Assembly (NCBI RefSeq): GCF_001026905.1
Contig: NZ_LAQL01000008.1
Span: forward strand, 62,001 to 126,000
DNA from: Kiloniella spongiae
Lineage (GTDB): Bacteria; Pseudomonadota; Alphaproteobacteria; Kiloniellales; Kiloniellaceae
DNA: 64,000 bases
Direction: 5' to 3'
Below the pieces are notes generated by a model. It made no database searches. It had not been told where the DNA came from and saw only the letters and a list, made by a program, of their open reading frames with translations. Made by a program: the position numbers and the translations under genes. This document shows positions 37,296-47,764 of the stretch, piece by piece (position 1 is the first letter of the stretch; every line of letters starts with the position of its first letter).

Positions 37296-38453
37296 ATGCT
37301 TCTTGATCAAGAAACTCTCGATAAACTCATTTCATTTCGACATGAATTACATCGTACTCCAGAAATCTCTGGCGAAGAAAGCGAGACGAGTGATCGGGTT
37401 GCTTCTTTTCTTGAACAATATGATCCCGACGATGTTATTCGCAATTTGGGTGGCTATGGATTAGCAGCCATATATAACGGAAAAGAAACTGGCCCTACCA
37501 TTCTCATCAGATGCGAACTTGATGGATTGCCAATAACGGAGACAGGTACGATACCTTACCAATCGACAGTTCAAGGCAAAGGGCATCTCTGTGGTCATGA
37601 TGGTCATATGGCAATGGTTGCCGGTCTTGCCACTCTATTACATAGAACACGCCCGGCAAAAGGTCGCGTCGTTCTTTTGTTCCAACCGGCAGAAGAAACC
37701 GGTGCGGGCGCAAAAGCCGTCATCAATGATCCTGAATTTACCGAACTAACCCCTGATTATTCTTTCTCTCTACACAATCTACCTGGCCAAAAATTACACA
37801 ACGTTGGGATAAAAAGAGGCCCTTTCAACTGTGCATCCCAGGGCCTTTGGGTTACTTTAGAAGGCAAGACATCGCACGCATCTCACCCTGAAGATGGCAT
37901 CAGCCCCGCAACAGCAATGTGTGACTTGATCCAAGCATTTTCAGAGCTTCCAAATTCCTCAGAATTTGCAAATGACTTTGCTCTAGTAACAGTTGTTCAT
38001 GCCCACCTAGGGGAAGAAGCTTTTGGCATTACCCCAGGCTTTGCCAAAGTTATGATCACCCTTAGAAGCGAGACAGACAATGTTATGTCTCTGTTACAAG
38101 AAAGGTCAGAAGCTCTGATCAACAATGTTACGAATAAATACGGATTGAAAGCCGTCTATGGATACGAAGATATATTCGCAGCTTCGGTTAATGCACCAGA
38201 AGCTACAGAGATATTGAGAACCGCTTTTAGAGACGAAAATATTACACTCGATGAAATGCCATCTCCGATGCGTTGGTCAGAAGATTTTGGACAGTTTGGC
38301 AGAGTCAGCAATAGTGCGATGTTCACTTTGGGATCTGGCTTAAACCAACCTCAGCTTCACAACCCGGACTTTGACTTACCTGATGAACTTATAGAAACAG
38401 GAACTAAAATATTTCATCGTGTTATCAGAAATATATTGGGTCCGAGTAACTAA
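37296..38453 (+). CDS. M20-family amidohydrolase
   Basis: 385 residues. Two-domain metal peptidase/aminoacylase of the HipO/IAA-amino-acid hydrolase branch. Metal ligands and catalytic residues are visible: CGHDGHMAMV (Cys and His), QPAEETGAGAKAVI (Glu pair), SLHNLPG (His), and a late LHNPDFDLPD His. Cytoplasmic, no signal. It cleaves N-acyl amino acids or similar amides; the actual substrate is unknown. Possibly co-transcribed with the GNAT gene, an acetylating/deacylating pair. Confidence 0.92.
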   Translation: MLLDQETLDKLISFRHELHRTPEISGEESETSDRVASFLEQYDPDDVIRNLGGYGLAAIYNGKETGPTILIRCELDGLPITETGTIPYQSTVQGKGHLCGHDGHMAMVAGLATLLHRTRPAKGRVVLLFQPAEETGAGAKAVINDPEFTELTPDYSFSLHNLPGQKLHNVGIKRGPFNCASQGLWVTLEGKTSHASHPEDGISPATAMCDLIQAFSELPNSSEFANDFALVTVVHAHLGEEAFGITPGFAKVMITLRSETDNVMSLLQERSEALINNVTNKYGLKAVYGYEDIFAASVNAPEATEILRTAFRDENITLDEMPSPMRWSEDFGQFGRVSNSAMFTLGSGLNQPQLHNPDFDLPDELIETGTKIFHRVIRNILGPSN

Positions 38454-38520
38454 AAAATCAGTTTCTTCAAATTACGAAATAAAGCTAAAATTTTACAACA
38501 CCTAATAATACAGGATCACG

Positions 38521-38859
38521 ATGCATCGACCATATGGCGTAATACTCAAATGCTTTTTATTTGCACTTGTTATTGGGATAATCACTCAGTTAACGGTTGC
38601 GGCAGGTTTCATTCGTTGGGCAACTGCTCAGGGAAGCGATTACAGTTCTAAATTCTGGCAAGTTGCTACAGACACTTGGCATCAAGATGGCTTAACCGCA
38701 TTTTTAATTTGTATGGCAACAAGTCTGATTGTTTATTTAGTAATCAGAAAATTCACAGCCCATCAAAAAACCGCAGAGAAAATCATCACCTGGTTCCTAA
38801 TCCCAATAACACTTCTCTATAGTTTGATTATGTACCCCAATTTTGCAGATTACCTATAA
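38521..38859 (+). CDS. Small membrane protein, unrecognised
   Basis: 112 residues with three predicted membrane helices (about residues 8-30, 56-74 and 86-106). AGGA nine bases before the ATG. No family recognised. It follows the M20 gene by 67 bp. Confidence 0.65.
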   Translation: MHRPYGVILKCFLFALVIGIITQLTVAAGFIRWATAQGSDYSSKFWQVATDTWHQDGLTAFLICMATSLIVYLVIRKFTAHQKTAEKIITWFLIPITLLYSLIMYPNFADYL

Positions 38860-38886
38860 TCGTCGATCAATCTCTTTACCCCTGCC

Positions 38887-39210
38887 CTAACCAAATGCGG
38901 GAACATGCTGTTTAAGATCAGGATCATCGTGGATAAAGGTAACTGTTAATTGTCCCTGAATTGCCGTGTTTTCACTGACGATCTTTTCCAAATCAACATC
39001 TGGGCACAGCAAACCTTCTTTGAGCTTTGAAAGAAGTTTTTTGTATGCAGTCAAGTCATCTATTTCGAAATTAATCGTCGCCGCCACATTAGAAAGCAGC
39101 GTGTGATCACATATCCAACCGCCACTTTGGTTAATTGCAGTACTCAGTTTATGTATCGCGGTATGACGATCCATTGATGACATAATTGATAAACGAACGA
39201 AGTTCTTCAC
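38887..39210 (-). CDS. Hypothetical protein coupled to trans-sulfuration gene
   Basis: 107 residues from GTG 39210, two bases after the stop of the upstream PLP enzyme and with GGGGATAA as ribosome site, so translation is probably coupled. Composition is that of a small alpha/beta protein (AATINFEIDDLTAYKKLL, GQLTVTFIHDDPDLKQH). I do not recognise it; a regulatory or accessory role for the upstream enzyme is possible but unproven. Confidence 0.68.
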   Translation of the reverse strand: MKNFVRLSIMSSMDRHTAIHKLSTAINQSGGWICDHTLLSNVAATINFEIDDLTAYKKLLSKLKEGLLCPDVDLEKIVSENTAIQGQLTVTFIHDDPDLKQHVPAFG

Positions 39211-39212
39211 AG

Positions 39213-40355
39213 TTATCCCCGGATGGCTTGCTCCAGATCGTCAATCAGATCCTGAATATTTTCAATTCCTATAGAAAACCTCAATAGATCATCCGGAACT
39301 GGTGTCCCTTCACCTTCAACCAGCGCTCTATGTTCAACCAGGCTTTCTACGCCTCCCAGGGATGTTGCCCTGACAAAACGCTTCATTCGCCCCATGATTG
39401 CCGCCGTTTTTTCTTTTCCGCCTTCAAACCGAATAGACAGCATTCCGCCAAAACCACCTGTCATTTGTTTGGCTGCAACTTCGTGATTTGCATGTGATGC
39501 AAGCCCTGGATAAATCACTTCCTTTACGCCAGAAAGGCCTTCGAAATACTGTGCCAATTTCATTGCGTTCTCGCATGCCCGTTCAACACGAATATGCATG
39601 GTTCTCATACCACGAAGTAACAACCAGCTTTCAAATGGACCTAAAATCCCGCCTTGTTGAGCACGAACCTTACACAGGCGTTCCCACCGCGCATCTTCTT
39701 TCGCAGCAATTAAAGCCCCGGCAACAACATCACTGTGCCCATTGATATATTTCGTAGCGGAATGGAAGACAAAATCTGCACCATATTCTATCGGCTTTGT
39801 GATCAACGGTGTTGAAACAGTAGAATCAGCAACCAACTGCGCACCAACAGAATGCGCAAGATCTACTGCTCTTTGAATATCAACGACTTCCCAAGTCGGA
39901 TTGGCAGGTGTTTCAATCCATAAAATTTCAGTTGGTGCAGCTTTAACCACTGCAACCATATCTGCTTCGTTCCGCGGATCATAAAAGGCAAGCTTGATAT
40001 TCCAGTCATCACAAAAATCGATGAGCCACGCACGAAGCGACCAGTACATTACGGTCGGCGCAACAATCCGATCCCCCGGACGAAGAGTTTGCACAAGCGC
40101 CGTTGCGGCAGCCATTCCAGAAGCAAAAATTTTACAAGACGCGCCCTCTTCCAGCTCACACAAAATAGCTTCTGCCATTTCGGCGTTTACACTCTGATCC
40201 CGGGCGTAAATTCGATTACTGTTATAGAGATCACCCTGCTCATTACGGGCAAAAGTCGTTGAGGGTTGGATTGGCGGAACAACAGATCCACTTTCTTTAT
40301 CCAGATAATGCCCTGCCTGAGCCAGAAGCGTCTCAACGTTACTTTTTTTACCCAT
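39213..40355 (-). CDS. Trans-sulfuration PLP enzyme (cystathionine gamma-synthase-like)
   Basis: 380 residues of the Cys/Met metabolism PLP family. ATG 40355 has AGGAG six bases upstream. Landmarks: NRIYARDQSVNAEMAEAI-type N-terminus, IETPANPTWEV, the PLP lysine in SATKYINGHSD, FESWLLLRGMRT and TSLGGVESLVEH. It makes or breaks a thioether or thiol (cystathionine gamma-synthase, beta- or gamma-lyase, or O-acetylhomoserine sulfhydrylase); the sequence does not decide which. Confidence 0.9.
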   Translation of the reverse strand: MGKKSNVETLLAQAGHYLDKESGSVVPPIQPSTTFARNEQGDLYNSNRIYARDQSVNAEMAEAILCELEEGASCKIFASGMAAATALVQTLRPGDRIVAPTVMYWSLRAWLIDFCDDWNIKLAFYDPRNEADMVAVVKAAPTEILWIETPANPTWEVVDIQRAVDLAHSVGAQLVADSTVSTPLITKPIEYGADFVFHSATKYINGHSDVVAGALIAAKEDARWERLCKVRAQQGGILGPFESWLLLRGMRTMHIRVERACENAMKLAQYFEGLSGVKEVIYPGLASHANHEVAAKQMTGGFGGMLSIRFEGGKEKTAAIMGRMKRFVRATSLGGVESLVEHRALVEGEGTPVPDDLLRFSIGIENIQDLIDDLEQAIRG

Positions 40356-40559
40356 AACCAACTCCTATAAAGATTTGGCAAAAGAATAGGGAGTACAAAA
40401 GAGAATGAAAACTCTTTGTTTGATATCTCTCTCATTATTTATATGGAAATTAAAAATCTATTGAGCAATCAATAAAACTTGATCAGCTTGATACAATAAA
40501 GCCCAAAAAAAACGCACACATTAGGGAAACCCTATTCAACAACTAAATATCAAAACCTG

Positions 40560-40892
40560 TTAAGTACGTCCTGTAAGTTCTCCATTTGCGAACAGACGCT
40601 TACCCTGCTCATCGATAATTTGCCGCCCCTTCCGAACAGTAAACTCAACAGCTTCTTCACGCGTTGGAAAGGTATCCGCTCTTAGAAAGAAACGCTCCAT
40701 TTCTGGCTCATCTGGATTATCTGGATTATCGCTCATCTTTTTTATATATCCAGCCAAACGCCATTGACCACTATCAGCTTTATCCGGTGCAGCAACAATA
40801 GAGCACCCTTCATAAAGTACAGGTTCTTCTTTTGGTTCGTCTTCTTTTTTATCGGAAGAAGAAAACCCAAACAACTTAGCAAAGAATGACAT
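40560..40892 (-). CDS. HlyU-family protein
   Basis: 110 residues from ATG 40892. Matches the HlyU family pattern: an N-terminal SFFAKLFG, then YEGCSIVAAPDK, WRLAGYIKK, RADTFPTREEAVEFTVRKGRQIIDEQG and a short tail. HlyU was named as an activator of Vibrio haemolysin, but the small alphaproteobacterial members have no known function. A longer frame from 40934 has no better start. Confidence 0.85.
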   Translation of the reverse strand: MSFFAKLFGFSSSDKKEDEPKEEPVLYEGCSIVAAPDKADSGQWRLAGYIKKMSDNPDNPDEPEMERFFLRADTFPTREEAVEFTVRKGRQIIDEQGKRLFANGELTGRT

Positions 40893-41115
40893 ATTAACGA
40901 TGACCTTACTCAAACATACAAAAGCATAAAACAATCTATGTATTAATTGCTCTATCCTGAAAATCCCGCAAGAAAAATTTCAAGCGTCACTTTAACGTCC
41001 ATGACAAATGAAATCCAGAAGAAGAAGTTTTGTTTTATATCGTCGCAAAATTAAGGATTTCATTACGCCCTGAGCACTATACTCTTATGAAAACGATCAT
41101 TGAGAGCATCCACTC

Positions 41116-41613
41116 GTGGTAGAAAGCAGATACGAAGTACTCAAATACTACCCCGTAACCTCCAAAGAAGAGCTTATTGGATCAAGTAACCGCGCACTTA
41201 TGGAATGGTGGCTTTCTTTTGCTCCCAATACCCCCGCGAAAAGCGACTTTGATATACTGGATCATATTGATTTAATTCCAGATATCTTCCTCGTGAAAAG
41301 GCTTAATGACACTGATTTTGAATTTCGGGTACATGGAGAAAGCGCAAATAATATTTTCGATGATAATATTGGCAAGACAATTAGCACAAACGGGTCAGAG
41401 ACCAACGACAAAGAAAAAGAAGACGTAAGGCTTGCAAAATATTATGTTGAGCTTTTAAAGCAGCCTTGTTGTCTTCGGAACGAAGGAAACCTGCCTTTTT
41501 TAAAAAAAGAACACATACGGTTCGAATCATTGGATTGTCCTCTATTAGATGAAAATAAAAAACTCACCTACATAATAGGGACAATCATGACCTTAGATGA
41601 CAAAAAAACATAA
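41116..41613 (+). CDS. PAS-domain protein
   Basis: 165 residues from GTG 41116. Pattern of the PAS_5 (DUF1457-like) family: an N-terminal ALMEWWLSFAPNTPAKSDFD, IPDIFLVKRLNDTDFEFRVHG, then a helix and final beta strands (LTYIIGTIMTL). There is no output domain. Such stand-alone PAS proteins are numerous in Rhodospirillales. Resembles 31918-32445 in design. Ligand unknown. Confidence 0.78.
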   Translation: MVESRYEVLKYYPVTSKEELIGSSNRALMEWWLSFAPNTPAKSDFDILDHIDLIPDIFLVKRLNDTDFEFRVHGESANNIFDDNIGKTISTNGSETNDKEKEDVRLAKYYVELLKQPCCLRNEGNLPFLKKEHIRFESLDCPLLDENKKLTYIIGTIMTLDDKKT

Positions 41614-41696
41614 AACCGCGAGTCAACAATTCTTATAGAATTTATCTTTTCAAAGGATCGCTCCGATCTAAAAACAGGCAACCTGTTCGTACAATT

Positions 41697-42096
41697 TTAT
41701 CCTGATACACGTGTTAAATAGGCATTTCCTTTACAGTACTTACTGTACCAAGAACCTTCAGCACTCTTTTCCAGAAATTTGATATCAGCGTCACCTGCTG
41801 ATACGCCCAATAAGCCAATATTGGCGTCCAGCTTTCCATCAGGATTAATCTTACCCCAAAAAATCTGCCATAGAGCTTCCTTTTTGAAAAACCTTGCCAA
41901 CGATTTGTCCATAGCGAACTTCGAATTCTGTAGTCACACCAGCGCAATCTTCGCCTTTAGCTTCCAGGACACCGTTCCAAACGCCATCAAAAACAGAGGG
42001 AGTTCCGGAAGTTGGCAATTTTGGTCCTGCACAAGCAGACAGGAAAATGCCCATAAGAATAAACAAACTCCAAAACACAATGTTAGTGCTTTTCAT
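41697..42096 (-). pseudogene. Small lipoprotein, frameshifted
   Basis: Begins with a signal and lipobox (LSAC near residue 22), then FDGVWNGVLEAKGEDCAGV and YGQIVGKVFQ. The frame ends early at GSSMADFLG, while the neighbouring frame continues with WGKINPDGKLDANIG to SGDADIKFLEKSAEGSW and stops at 41697. One base too many in the A run at 41858-41863 accounts for the break; with one removed the protein reads ...SSMADFWGKINPDG... and has about 132 residues. Either a sequencing error or a recent pseudogene. The family is unknown; the two Cys near the end and middle may pair. Confidence 0.82.
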
Positions 42097-42168
42097 GAAA
42101 CCACCTTCAAGTCGAAAATATAATTAAAAACAACTCATTAATTCAAAATTACTATCAAAAACAAAAAA

Positions 42169-42196
42169 GAGCGCTTTCACATCAGCAAAAGCGCTC
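42169..42196 (-). terminator. Terminator after gatB
   Basis: GAGCGCTTT (42169-42177) pairs perfectly with AAAGCGCTC (42188-42196) around 10 bases, followed on the minus strand by a T6 run. It is 28 bp past the gatB stop. Confidence 0.92.
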
Positions 42197-42224
42197 CGAA
42201 AAACATCACTGTGATATATTTTAA

Positions 42225-43679
42225 TTATCCAGCAAGTTTCTTTTTAAGCAACTGGTTCACCATACCTGGGTTGGCTTTACCACCTGTTGCTTTCATTGTC
42301 TGACCAACAAACCAGCCAATCAGCTTTTCATTGCCACCACGAAAGGCGTCGACCTGTTCAGGATTTGCTGCCATGATTTCATCGATAGCGGCTTCAATCG
42401 GTCCTGTATCCGTGATCTGTTTCAGGCCTTTTTCTTCAACAATGGTATCGGCGTCTTTGCTCGTTTCCCACATCACTTCAAAGACCTCCTTGGCGATACG
42501 CCCGGAAATTGTATTGTCTTTGATCAGACCGATAAGACCACCAAGCTGTTTCGCTGAAACCGGGGACGCATCCAAGGAAAGGCCGCTTTTATTCAGCGCG
42601 CCAAAGAAATCGCCCATTACCCAATTCGCTGCCAGTTTAGGATCACGGCCTTCGGCAACCTCTTCGTAGAACATTGCTTTTTCACGATCAGCAACCAGAA
42701 TTCCGGCATCATACGCAGACAGACCAAAGTCGTTGATGAAACGCTCTTTCTTTTCATCCGGAAGCTCTGGAATTGTGGCTTTGATTTCTTCAACCCATGC
42801 CGGATCAAGAACCAATGGCAGTAGATCTGGGTCAGGGAAGTAACGATAATCGTGTGCTTCTTCCTTGCTTCTCATAGAGCGTGTCGTGCCATTACTGGCA
42901 TCAAACAGACGTGTTTCCTGAACAATCTCGCCGCCTTCTTCCAGGATTTTCACCTGACGCTTGCTTTCGTGTTCAATTGTCTGCTGAACATAACGGATAG
43001 AATTCACGTTTTTTGTTTCTGTACGTGTACCCAGTTCATCACCAGGCTTGCGAACAGATACGTTCACGTCAGCACGCATTGAGCCTTCGTCCATGTTACC
43101 ATCACAAGTACCGAGATAGCGTAAGATAGAACGAAGCTTCCGCAGATAAGCACCTGCTTCTTCAGGGGAACGTAAATCCGGCTTGGAAACGATTTCCATC
43201 AGGGCCACGCCAGAACGGTTCAAATCAATATATGACTGCGTTGGATGCTGATCATGAACGGATTTACCAGCGTCCTGTTCCAAATGCATACGTTCAACGC
43301 CAACTTCGCGAACATCACCACCTTCCAAGTCCAGTGTGATCGTGCCCTCACCAACAATTGGTTCAAGGAACTGCGAAATCTGGTAACCCTGTGGTAAGTC
43401 GGCATAAAAATAGTTTTTACGCTCAAACACAGACTTCATATTGATCTGTGCACGAAGGCCAAGACCTGTACGAACGCCCTGTTCAACAACTTCTTTGTTT
43501 AAAACAGGCAACATACCTGGCATCGCCGCATCAACCAATGAAACATGATGGTTCGGGTCAGCACCAAATTTTGTTGCAGCGCCAGAGAAAAGTTTGGACT
43601 TGGAAATGACCTGGGCATGGACTTCAAGCCCAATAACAACTTCCCACTCGCCAGTATTTCCTTTGATACGATAGCTCAT
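42225..43679 (-). CDS. gatB: Asp/Glu-tRNA amidotransferase subunit B
   Basis: 484 residues, tRNA-binding and kinase subunit of GatCAB, which turns Glu-tRNA(Gln) and Asp-tRNA(Asn) into the amidated forms. Landmarks: [44 protein letters not shown], the Zn/ATP region and the C-terminal YqeY-like tail ([11 protein letters not shown]). Starts one base after the gatA stop. Confidence 0.97.
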   Translation of the reverse strand: MSYRIKGNTGEWEVVIGLEVHAQVISKSKLFSGAATKFGADPNHHVSLVDAAMPGMLPVLNKEVVEQGVRTGLGLRAQINMKSVFERKNYFYADLPQGYQISQFLEPIVGEGTITLDLEGGDVREVGVERMHLEQDAGKSVHDQHPTQSYIDLNRSGVALMEIVSKPDLRSPEEAGAYLRKLRSILRYLGTCDGNMDEGSMRADVNVSVRKPGDELGTRTETKNVNSIRYVQQTIEHESKRQVKILEEGGEIVQETRLFDASNGTTRSMRSKEEAHDYRYFPDPDLLPLVLDPAWVEEIKATIPELPDEKKERFINDFGLSAYDAGILVADREKAMFYEEVAEGRDPKLAANWVMGDFFGALNKSGLSLDASPVSAKQLGGLIGLIKDNTISGRIAKEVFEVMWETSKDADTIVEEKGLKQITDTGPIEAAIDEIMAANPEQVDAFRGGNEKLIGWFVGQTMKATGGKANPGMVNQLLKKKLAG

Positions 43680-43680
43680 G

Positions 43681-45162
43681 TTACTTACCTCCCGCCATTA
43701 GCTGCGGCAAGGCAGAGAAACCAGCAGCTTCTTCGACAACACCCGCGACCTTCAAGACAGTCTCTTCATCAAAAGCTTTACCAAGCAGTTGCAGACCAAG
43801 TGGCGTCCCCTCGCTGGAAAGTCCCGTTGGAATGGATATCCCCGGAAGTCCAGCCAAGCTGGCAGGAACGGTAAAGACATCATTCAGATACATGGCAATA
43901 GGATCATCCATCTTTTCACCAATACCAAAGGCAGGGCTTGGCGCAGTTGGTGTCAGGATTACATCCACACTTTCGTAAGCTTTTTTGAAATCATTCGCGA
44001 TCAAGGTACGAACGCGACGCGCTTTGTTGTAATAGGCATCGTAATAACCTGCGGATAGAACATAGGTTCCGATTAGGATACGACGTTTAACTTCATCCCC
44101 AAAGCCTTCGCCACGTGTACGTTCGTACATATCGTCCAGGCTTTCTCCGTCAACACGCAGGCCGTAACGAACACCATCATAACGCGCCAGATTAGATGAA
44201 CATTCCGCTGGTGCGATGATATAATAGGCAGGTAGAGCGTATTTGGTATGTGGCAGACTGATTTCTACAGGCTCGGCACCCGCTGATTTAAGCCACTCGA
44301 TGCCCTGTTCCCAGGCTTCGTCAATTTCTTTTGGTGTGCCATCCATGCGATATTCTTTTGGAATACCAACTTTCAAACCACGAATATCACCTGTCAGAGC
44401 TTTTTGATAGCACGGTACAGCAACATTAACAGATGTAGAGTCTTTGGCGTCATAACCGGCCATTGCTTCCAGCATGATTGCCGCATCACGTACAGAACGC
44501 GTCATTGGGCCAGCCTGATCAAGAGATGAAGCAAAGGCAATAACACCCCAGCGCGAACAACGACCATAGGTTGGCTTTAGCCCAACGATACCGGAAAAGG
44601 CTGCGGGCTGACGAATGGAACCACCTGTATCTGTCCCCGTTGCGGCCATTGCTGAACGCGCCGCAACTGATGCCGCAGAACCACCAGATGATCCGCCGGG
44701 TGTTAGCTGTGCATCACTGTCTTTACGCTGCCATGGATTGATAACATTACCATAGTAAGAGGTAATGTTTGCAGAGCCCATAGCAAACTGGTCAAGGTTG
44801 GATTTACCCAACATCACAGCACCAGCATTCCATAGATTACCGGATACAGTAGATTCATAGGTTGGAACAAAACCATCCAGAATACGCGACGCAGCCGTTG
44901 TCTGTGTCCCTTCTGTACAGAAGAGATCCTTCATCGCGATCGGAATTCCCTCCATCAAACCGGCATCGCCAGCGGCGCGTTTTTTATCAGACGCATCTGC
45001 CATTTCGAGGGCAATTTCAGGGGTTTCAACGATATAGGCGTTAAGCTCGCGGGTTTTTTCCATCGCGCTGATATGGGCTTCTGTAAGCTCACGCGCAGAG
45101 AAATCCCCCTTTTCCATCCCATCAAGGGCGTCGGAAATTGTCAGGTTATTAAGGTTACTCAT
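43681..45162 (-). CDS. gatA: Asp/Glu-tRNA amidotransferase subunit A
   Basis: 493 residues, amidase-signature glutaminase that supplies ammonia to GatB. The Ser-cis-Ser-Lys triad is visible: Lys in PIAMKDLF, the cis-Ser in [10 protein letters not shown], and the nucleophile Ser in [10 protein letters not shown]. Its start overlaps the gatC stop by one base (TAATG), and gatB follows after one base. Confidence 0.97.
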   Translation of the reverse strand: MSNLNNLTISDALDGMEKGDFSARELTEAHISAMEKTRELNAYIVETPEIALEMADASDKKRAAGDAGLMEGIPIAMKDLFCTEGTQTTAASRILDGFVPTYESTVSGNLWNAGAVMLGKSNLDQFAMGSANITSYYGNVINPWQRKDSDAQLTPGGSSGGSAASVAARSAMAATGTDTGGSIRQPAAFSGIVGLKPTYGRCSRWGVIAFASSLDQAGPMTRSVRDAAIMLEAMAGYDAKDSTSVNVAVPCYQKALTGDIRGLKVGIPKEYRMDGTPKEIDEAWEQGIEWLKSAGAEPVEISLPHTKYALPAYYIIAPAECSSNLARYDGVRYGLRVDGESLDDMYERTRGEGFGDEVKRRILIGTYVLSAGYYDAYYNKARRVRTLIANDFKKAYESVDVILTPTAPSPAFGIGEKMDDPIAMYLNDVFTVPASLAGLPGISIPTGLSSEGTPLGLQLLGKAFDEETVLKVAGVVEEAAGFSALPQLMAGGK

Positions 45163-45449
45163 TATTCGACCACCTTAGGAACAGCATAGAAACCATGGGC
45201 AGACTCAGGTGCATTTTTTGTCACCCGGTCAACATAGTACCCGTCATTGACCACGTCCTCACGAAGGGGTTGGGTCATTTCGACAACAGATGTCATTGGC
45301 TCAACACCATCTGTGTCCAATTCAGAGAGTTGCTCGATCCAGCCAAGGATTTGGTTCAATTCTCCGGTCAGCTCTTCTTGCTGCTTTTCATCAACCCGGA
45401 TGCGCGCCAGTCTGGCAATTTTCGCTACCGTATTTTTGTCGACAGACAT
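45162..45449 (-). CDS. gatC: Asp/Glu-tRNA amidotransferase subunit C
   Basis: 95 residues from ATG 45449, the normal GatC length; an in-frame reading from 45557 adds 36 unrelated residues. Typical opening [15 protein letters not shown] and late DGVEPMTSV and LREDVV. It stabilises GatA and heads the gatC-gatA-gatB operon. Confidence 0.94.
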   Translation of the reverse strand: MSVDKNTVAKIARLARIRVDEKQQEELTGELNQILGWIEQLSELDTDGVEPMTSVVEMTQPLREDVVNDGYYVDRVTKNAPESAHGFYAVPKVVE

Positions 45450-45722
45450 ACTCTGTTCCAATCTTCTATGGATATCGAAAGTATCACGTATTAAATTCGA
45501 GCGGAAAATAGCACTCGCCCGCCTAAGCTGCAACGCCTGTAGAGCGCTTTTTATCAAGTAAAATCGCTTTTCTATTATTCAACAACAACGACTGTTGAAA
45601 TAGTTCCGGAAACGGGACCTGAAATGGAATGGATTATAGAGTTTAATAGCAGGAAAAATATATGCTTTTCCTTAGACAAACAATCACAGAGAAACAGGAC
45701 ACAAATATACGTAAAAAAGATC

Positions 45723-46163
45723 TTATTCTATTAATTTATCAGAAAGCTTGGCTGGTGGCCGACTTGGGCATCTGAGAATAAAAATGGCCACACAAAACAA
45801 ACACGCCCCTATAAGACCCAGCCCCCATAAGGGAACAACTTCCTTATAAGCCACATAGGCTAAGCTGGCACTCATCATTGTAATAGCCAAGGCCTTCGCC
45901 TTAACCGGGATCACACGATAACAATCCCAATCCCGAACCATCGGCCCAAAGAGGTTGTGTTGATATAACCAATCATGAAATCGCTCAGATGAATGAGAAA
46001 AAGCCCAAAGCGCGACAAGCATGAAAGGTGTCGTCGGCAATAAGGGCAAAACCATCCCTATAAGACCAAGCGCAACGCATAACCAACCCAAACCAATCAA
46101 GCACACACGTCGAATACCCGTTTTTTTAAGTTTCGTATTCTCTGCGAAATCAGGTTTCGACAT
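45723..46163 (-). CDS. YbaN/DUF454 family inner-membrane protein
   Basis: 146 residues from ATG 46163. Three or four membrane helices and the family motif LGLIGMVLPLLPTTPFMLVALWAFSHSS (described here as residues 27-55), then FHDWLYQHNLFGPMVRDWD. Function unknown. The reading from 46256 adds 31 residues without a ribosome site. Confidence 0.88.
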   Translation of the reverse strand: MSKPDFAENTKLKKTGIRRVCLIGLGWLCVALGLIGMVLPLLPTTPFMLVALWAFSHSSERFHDWLYQHNLFGPMVRDWDCYRVIPVKAKALAITMMSASLAYVAYKEVVPLWGLGLIGACLFCVAIFILRCPSRPPAKLSDKLIE

Positions 46164-46349
46164 AAATTCCAGAAAGCCTTTGAGTGTTATTAAACCAAGT
46201 AAGACGTTATTTAGATAAGCAAGGTCATTAAAACAAGGAAACCAGCACTCTAACAAACTATAATTAAAAGTTCTTTATTCTGATTTAGGTGTCCCAGATA
46301 ACAATCTCAATCCTTTGAACAATAGATACGAAAAGCTTTACAAAAAAAC

Positions 46350-47045
46350 TCAAAGGAACCCAGATAAAGGGGAGACATTAAACAAAATAGGGTGTAGCCA
46401 CAAAACAAGTCCGAAGCTCAACACAGCAAGAATGACTCCGAGGAAATCTTTCCGTGTTGGTCGACAGTTCCCGCCCTTTATCAGACCAACAAAAGGTATA
46501 TTTGATGTTCCGCTGGATATTTCAATCCAGTCTTCATATCCCAGCAAACGCCTTTTTCGTCGATCAACAATGAGCATGCCAACGACAGAAAGGAGAAACA
46601 AACCCGCAAAGAACAGAACTTCGGCCAAACCCCCATTTGCAAAAAGATGCGCCCCCGCCCACAGAGCAAAGCCCCATAGTATCGGGTGCCGGACGATTCC
46701 AACTATTCCCATACGTGTTTTATCGAACCCGCTGCCCGGACCAATAGAAAGAGGATTTGATCTCAAGAAGCCAACAACAAAGAAAAGGACGGAGAAAGGC
46801 ATAATATGCGCCGTCGTTTTTGCGGCCCACGGCTCGTACGGCCATAGCTCGACATAAGGGGCAGCCCATACTTCGTGAATAAGCCAGATCAAGACACCTG
46901 TCGAGACAAGGGAATAGACAATATAGTACCCGGCTTTTCCCAATAAATTAATTATGGACTGCTTTACCCGATGCATCGGTGGAATTGAATGTAACAACAA
47001 AAAAACAAGAAAAGAGCCAATTAGCCCTCCAAATCCACCAAACAT
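46350..47045 (-). CDS. nnrU: NnrU-family membrane protein
   Basis: 231 residues with six predicted membrane helices. The NnrU pattern is visible: FLLLHSIPPMHRVKQ, SVGVL-type helix, GIVRHPILWGFALWAGAHLFANG and a late RRKRLLG-like basic stretch (DRRKRRLLGYEDW). NnrU is linked to nitrite and nitric oxide reduction in rhizobia. Its presence with norE-norF suggests that this strain handles NO, although no reductase structural gene is visible here. Confidence 0.87.
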   Translation of the reverse strand: MFGGFGGLIGSFLVFLLLHSIPPMHRVKQSIINLLGKAGYYIVYSLVSTGVLIWLIHEVWAAPYVELWPYEPWAAKTTAHIMPFSVLFFVVGFLRSNPLSIGPGSGFDKTRMGIVGIVRHPILWGFALWAGAHLFANGGLAEVLFFAGLFLLSVVGMLIVDRRKRRLLGYEDWIEISSGTSNIPFVGLIKGGNCRPTRKDFLGVILAVLSFGLVLWLHPILFNVSPLSGFL

Positions 47046-47275
47046 ATGCTTTCCGTTTCACGTCAATTAAGCTAAGTACAAGCTAGTTATGCCCTTGTTA
47101 TGGCAAAGTAGCCTATTCTAATCCATAGGACACGCTGTCGCGCATCAGAGCACATGACTACAATTGAATTGTCATTTTGAGTTAAACAGACCAGCTAGGT
47201 CAGATTTAAACAAATCATTACTTCTAAATTTTTATAAAATCATAAGACAAACTGGAAACGATAAGGCCTACTAAA

Positions 47276-47764
47276 GTGCAAGACTTGGATATTTACGATC
47301 TTCCCGACCTCGTGGACCGCAACAAACGTCTGCTCGGCTTGGATCCGGGGACAAAAACAATCGGCGTTGCTGTTTCAGATCGTGACTTCAAAGTTGCCTC
47401 CCCAATAAAGACAATTAAGCGCAGCAAATTTAAAGCCGATGCTCAAGAGCTTAAAGAAATTTGCGCTGATAAAAATATCGGCGGGATTGTGATGGGGCTT
47501 CCCGTCAACATGGATGGATCAGAAGGCCCCCGCTGTCAGTCAGTTCGAACACTCGCGGAAAACCTAAAGAACATTGCCGGCTTTGAAATTCCTATCGTTT
47601 TTTGGGACGAAAGAATGTCAACATCGGCTGTCGAACGCTTCTTGATCGGAGAAGCTGATATGACCCGTAAACGCCGCGCCGAAGTTGTCGATAAAGCCGC
47701 AGCTGCCTATATCCTTCAAGGGGCATTGGATGCAATTCAACGACAAAACAACAATACTTACTAA
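47276..47764 (+). CDS. ruvX: RuvX/YqgF Holliday-junction resolvase-like nuclease
   Basis: 162 residues from GTG 47276. RNase H-like fold: LLGLDPGTKTIGVAVSD with the first catalytic Asp, GGIVMGLPVNMDGSEG, and VFWDERMSTSAVE with the second Asp and Glu. The family resolves recombination intermediates and acts in 16S rRNA processing. Shine-Dalgarno is weak. It opens the rightward block that leads to pyrB and topA. Confidence 0.93.
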   Translation: MQDLDIYDLPDLVDRNKRLLGLDPGTKTIGVAVSDRDFKVASPIKTIKRSKFKADAQELKEICADKNIGGIVMGLPVNMDGSEGPRCQSVRTLAENLKNIAGFEIPIVFWDERMSTSAVERFLIGEADMTRKRRAEVVDKAAAAYILQGALDAIQRQNNNTY

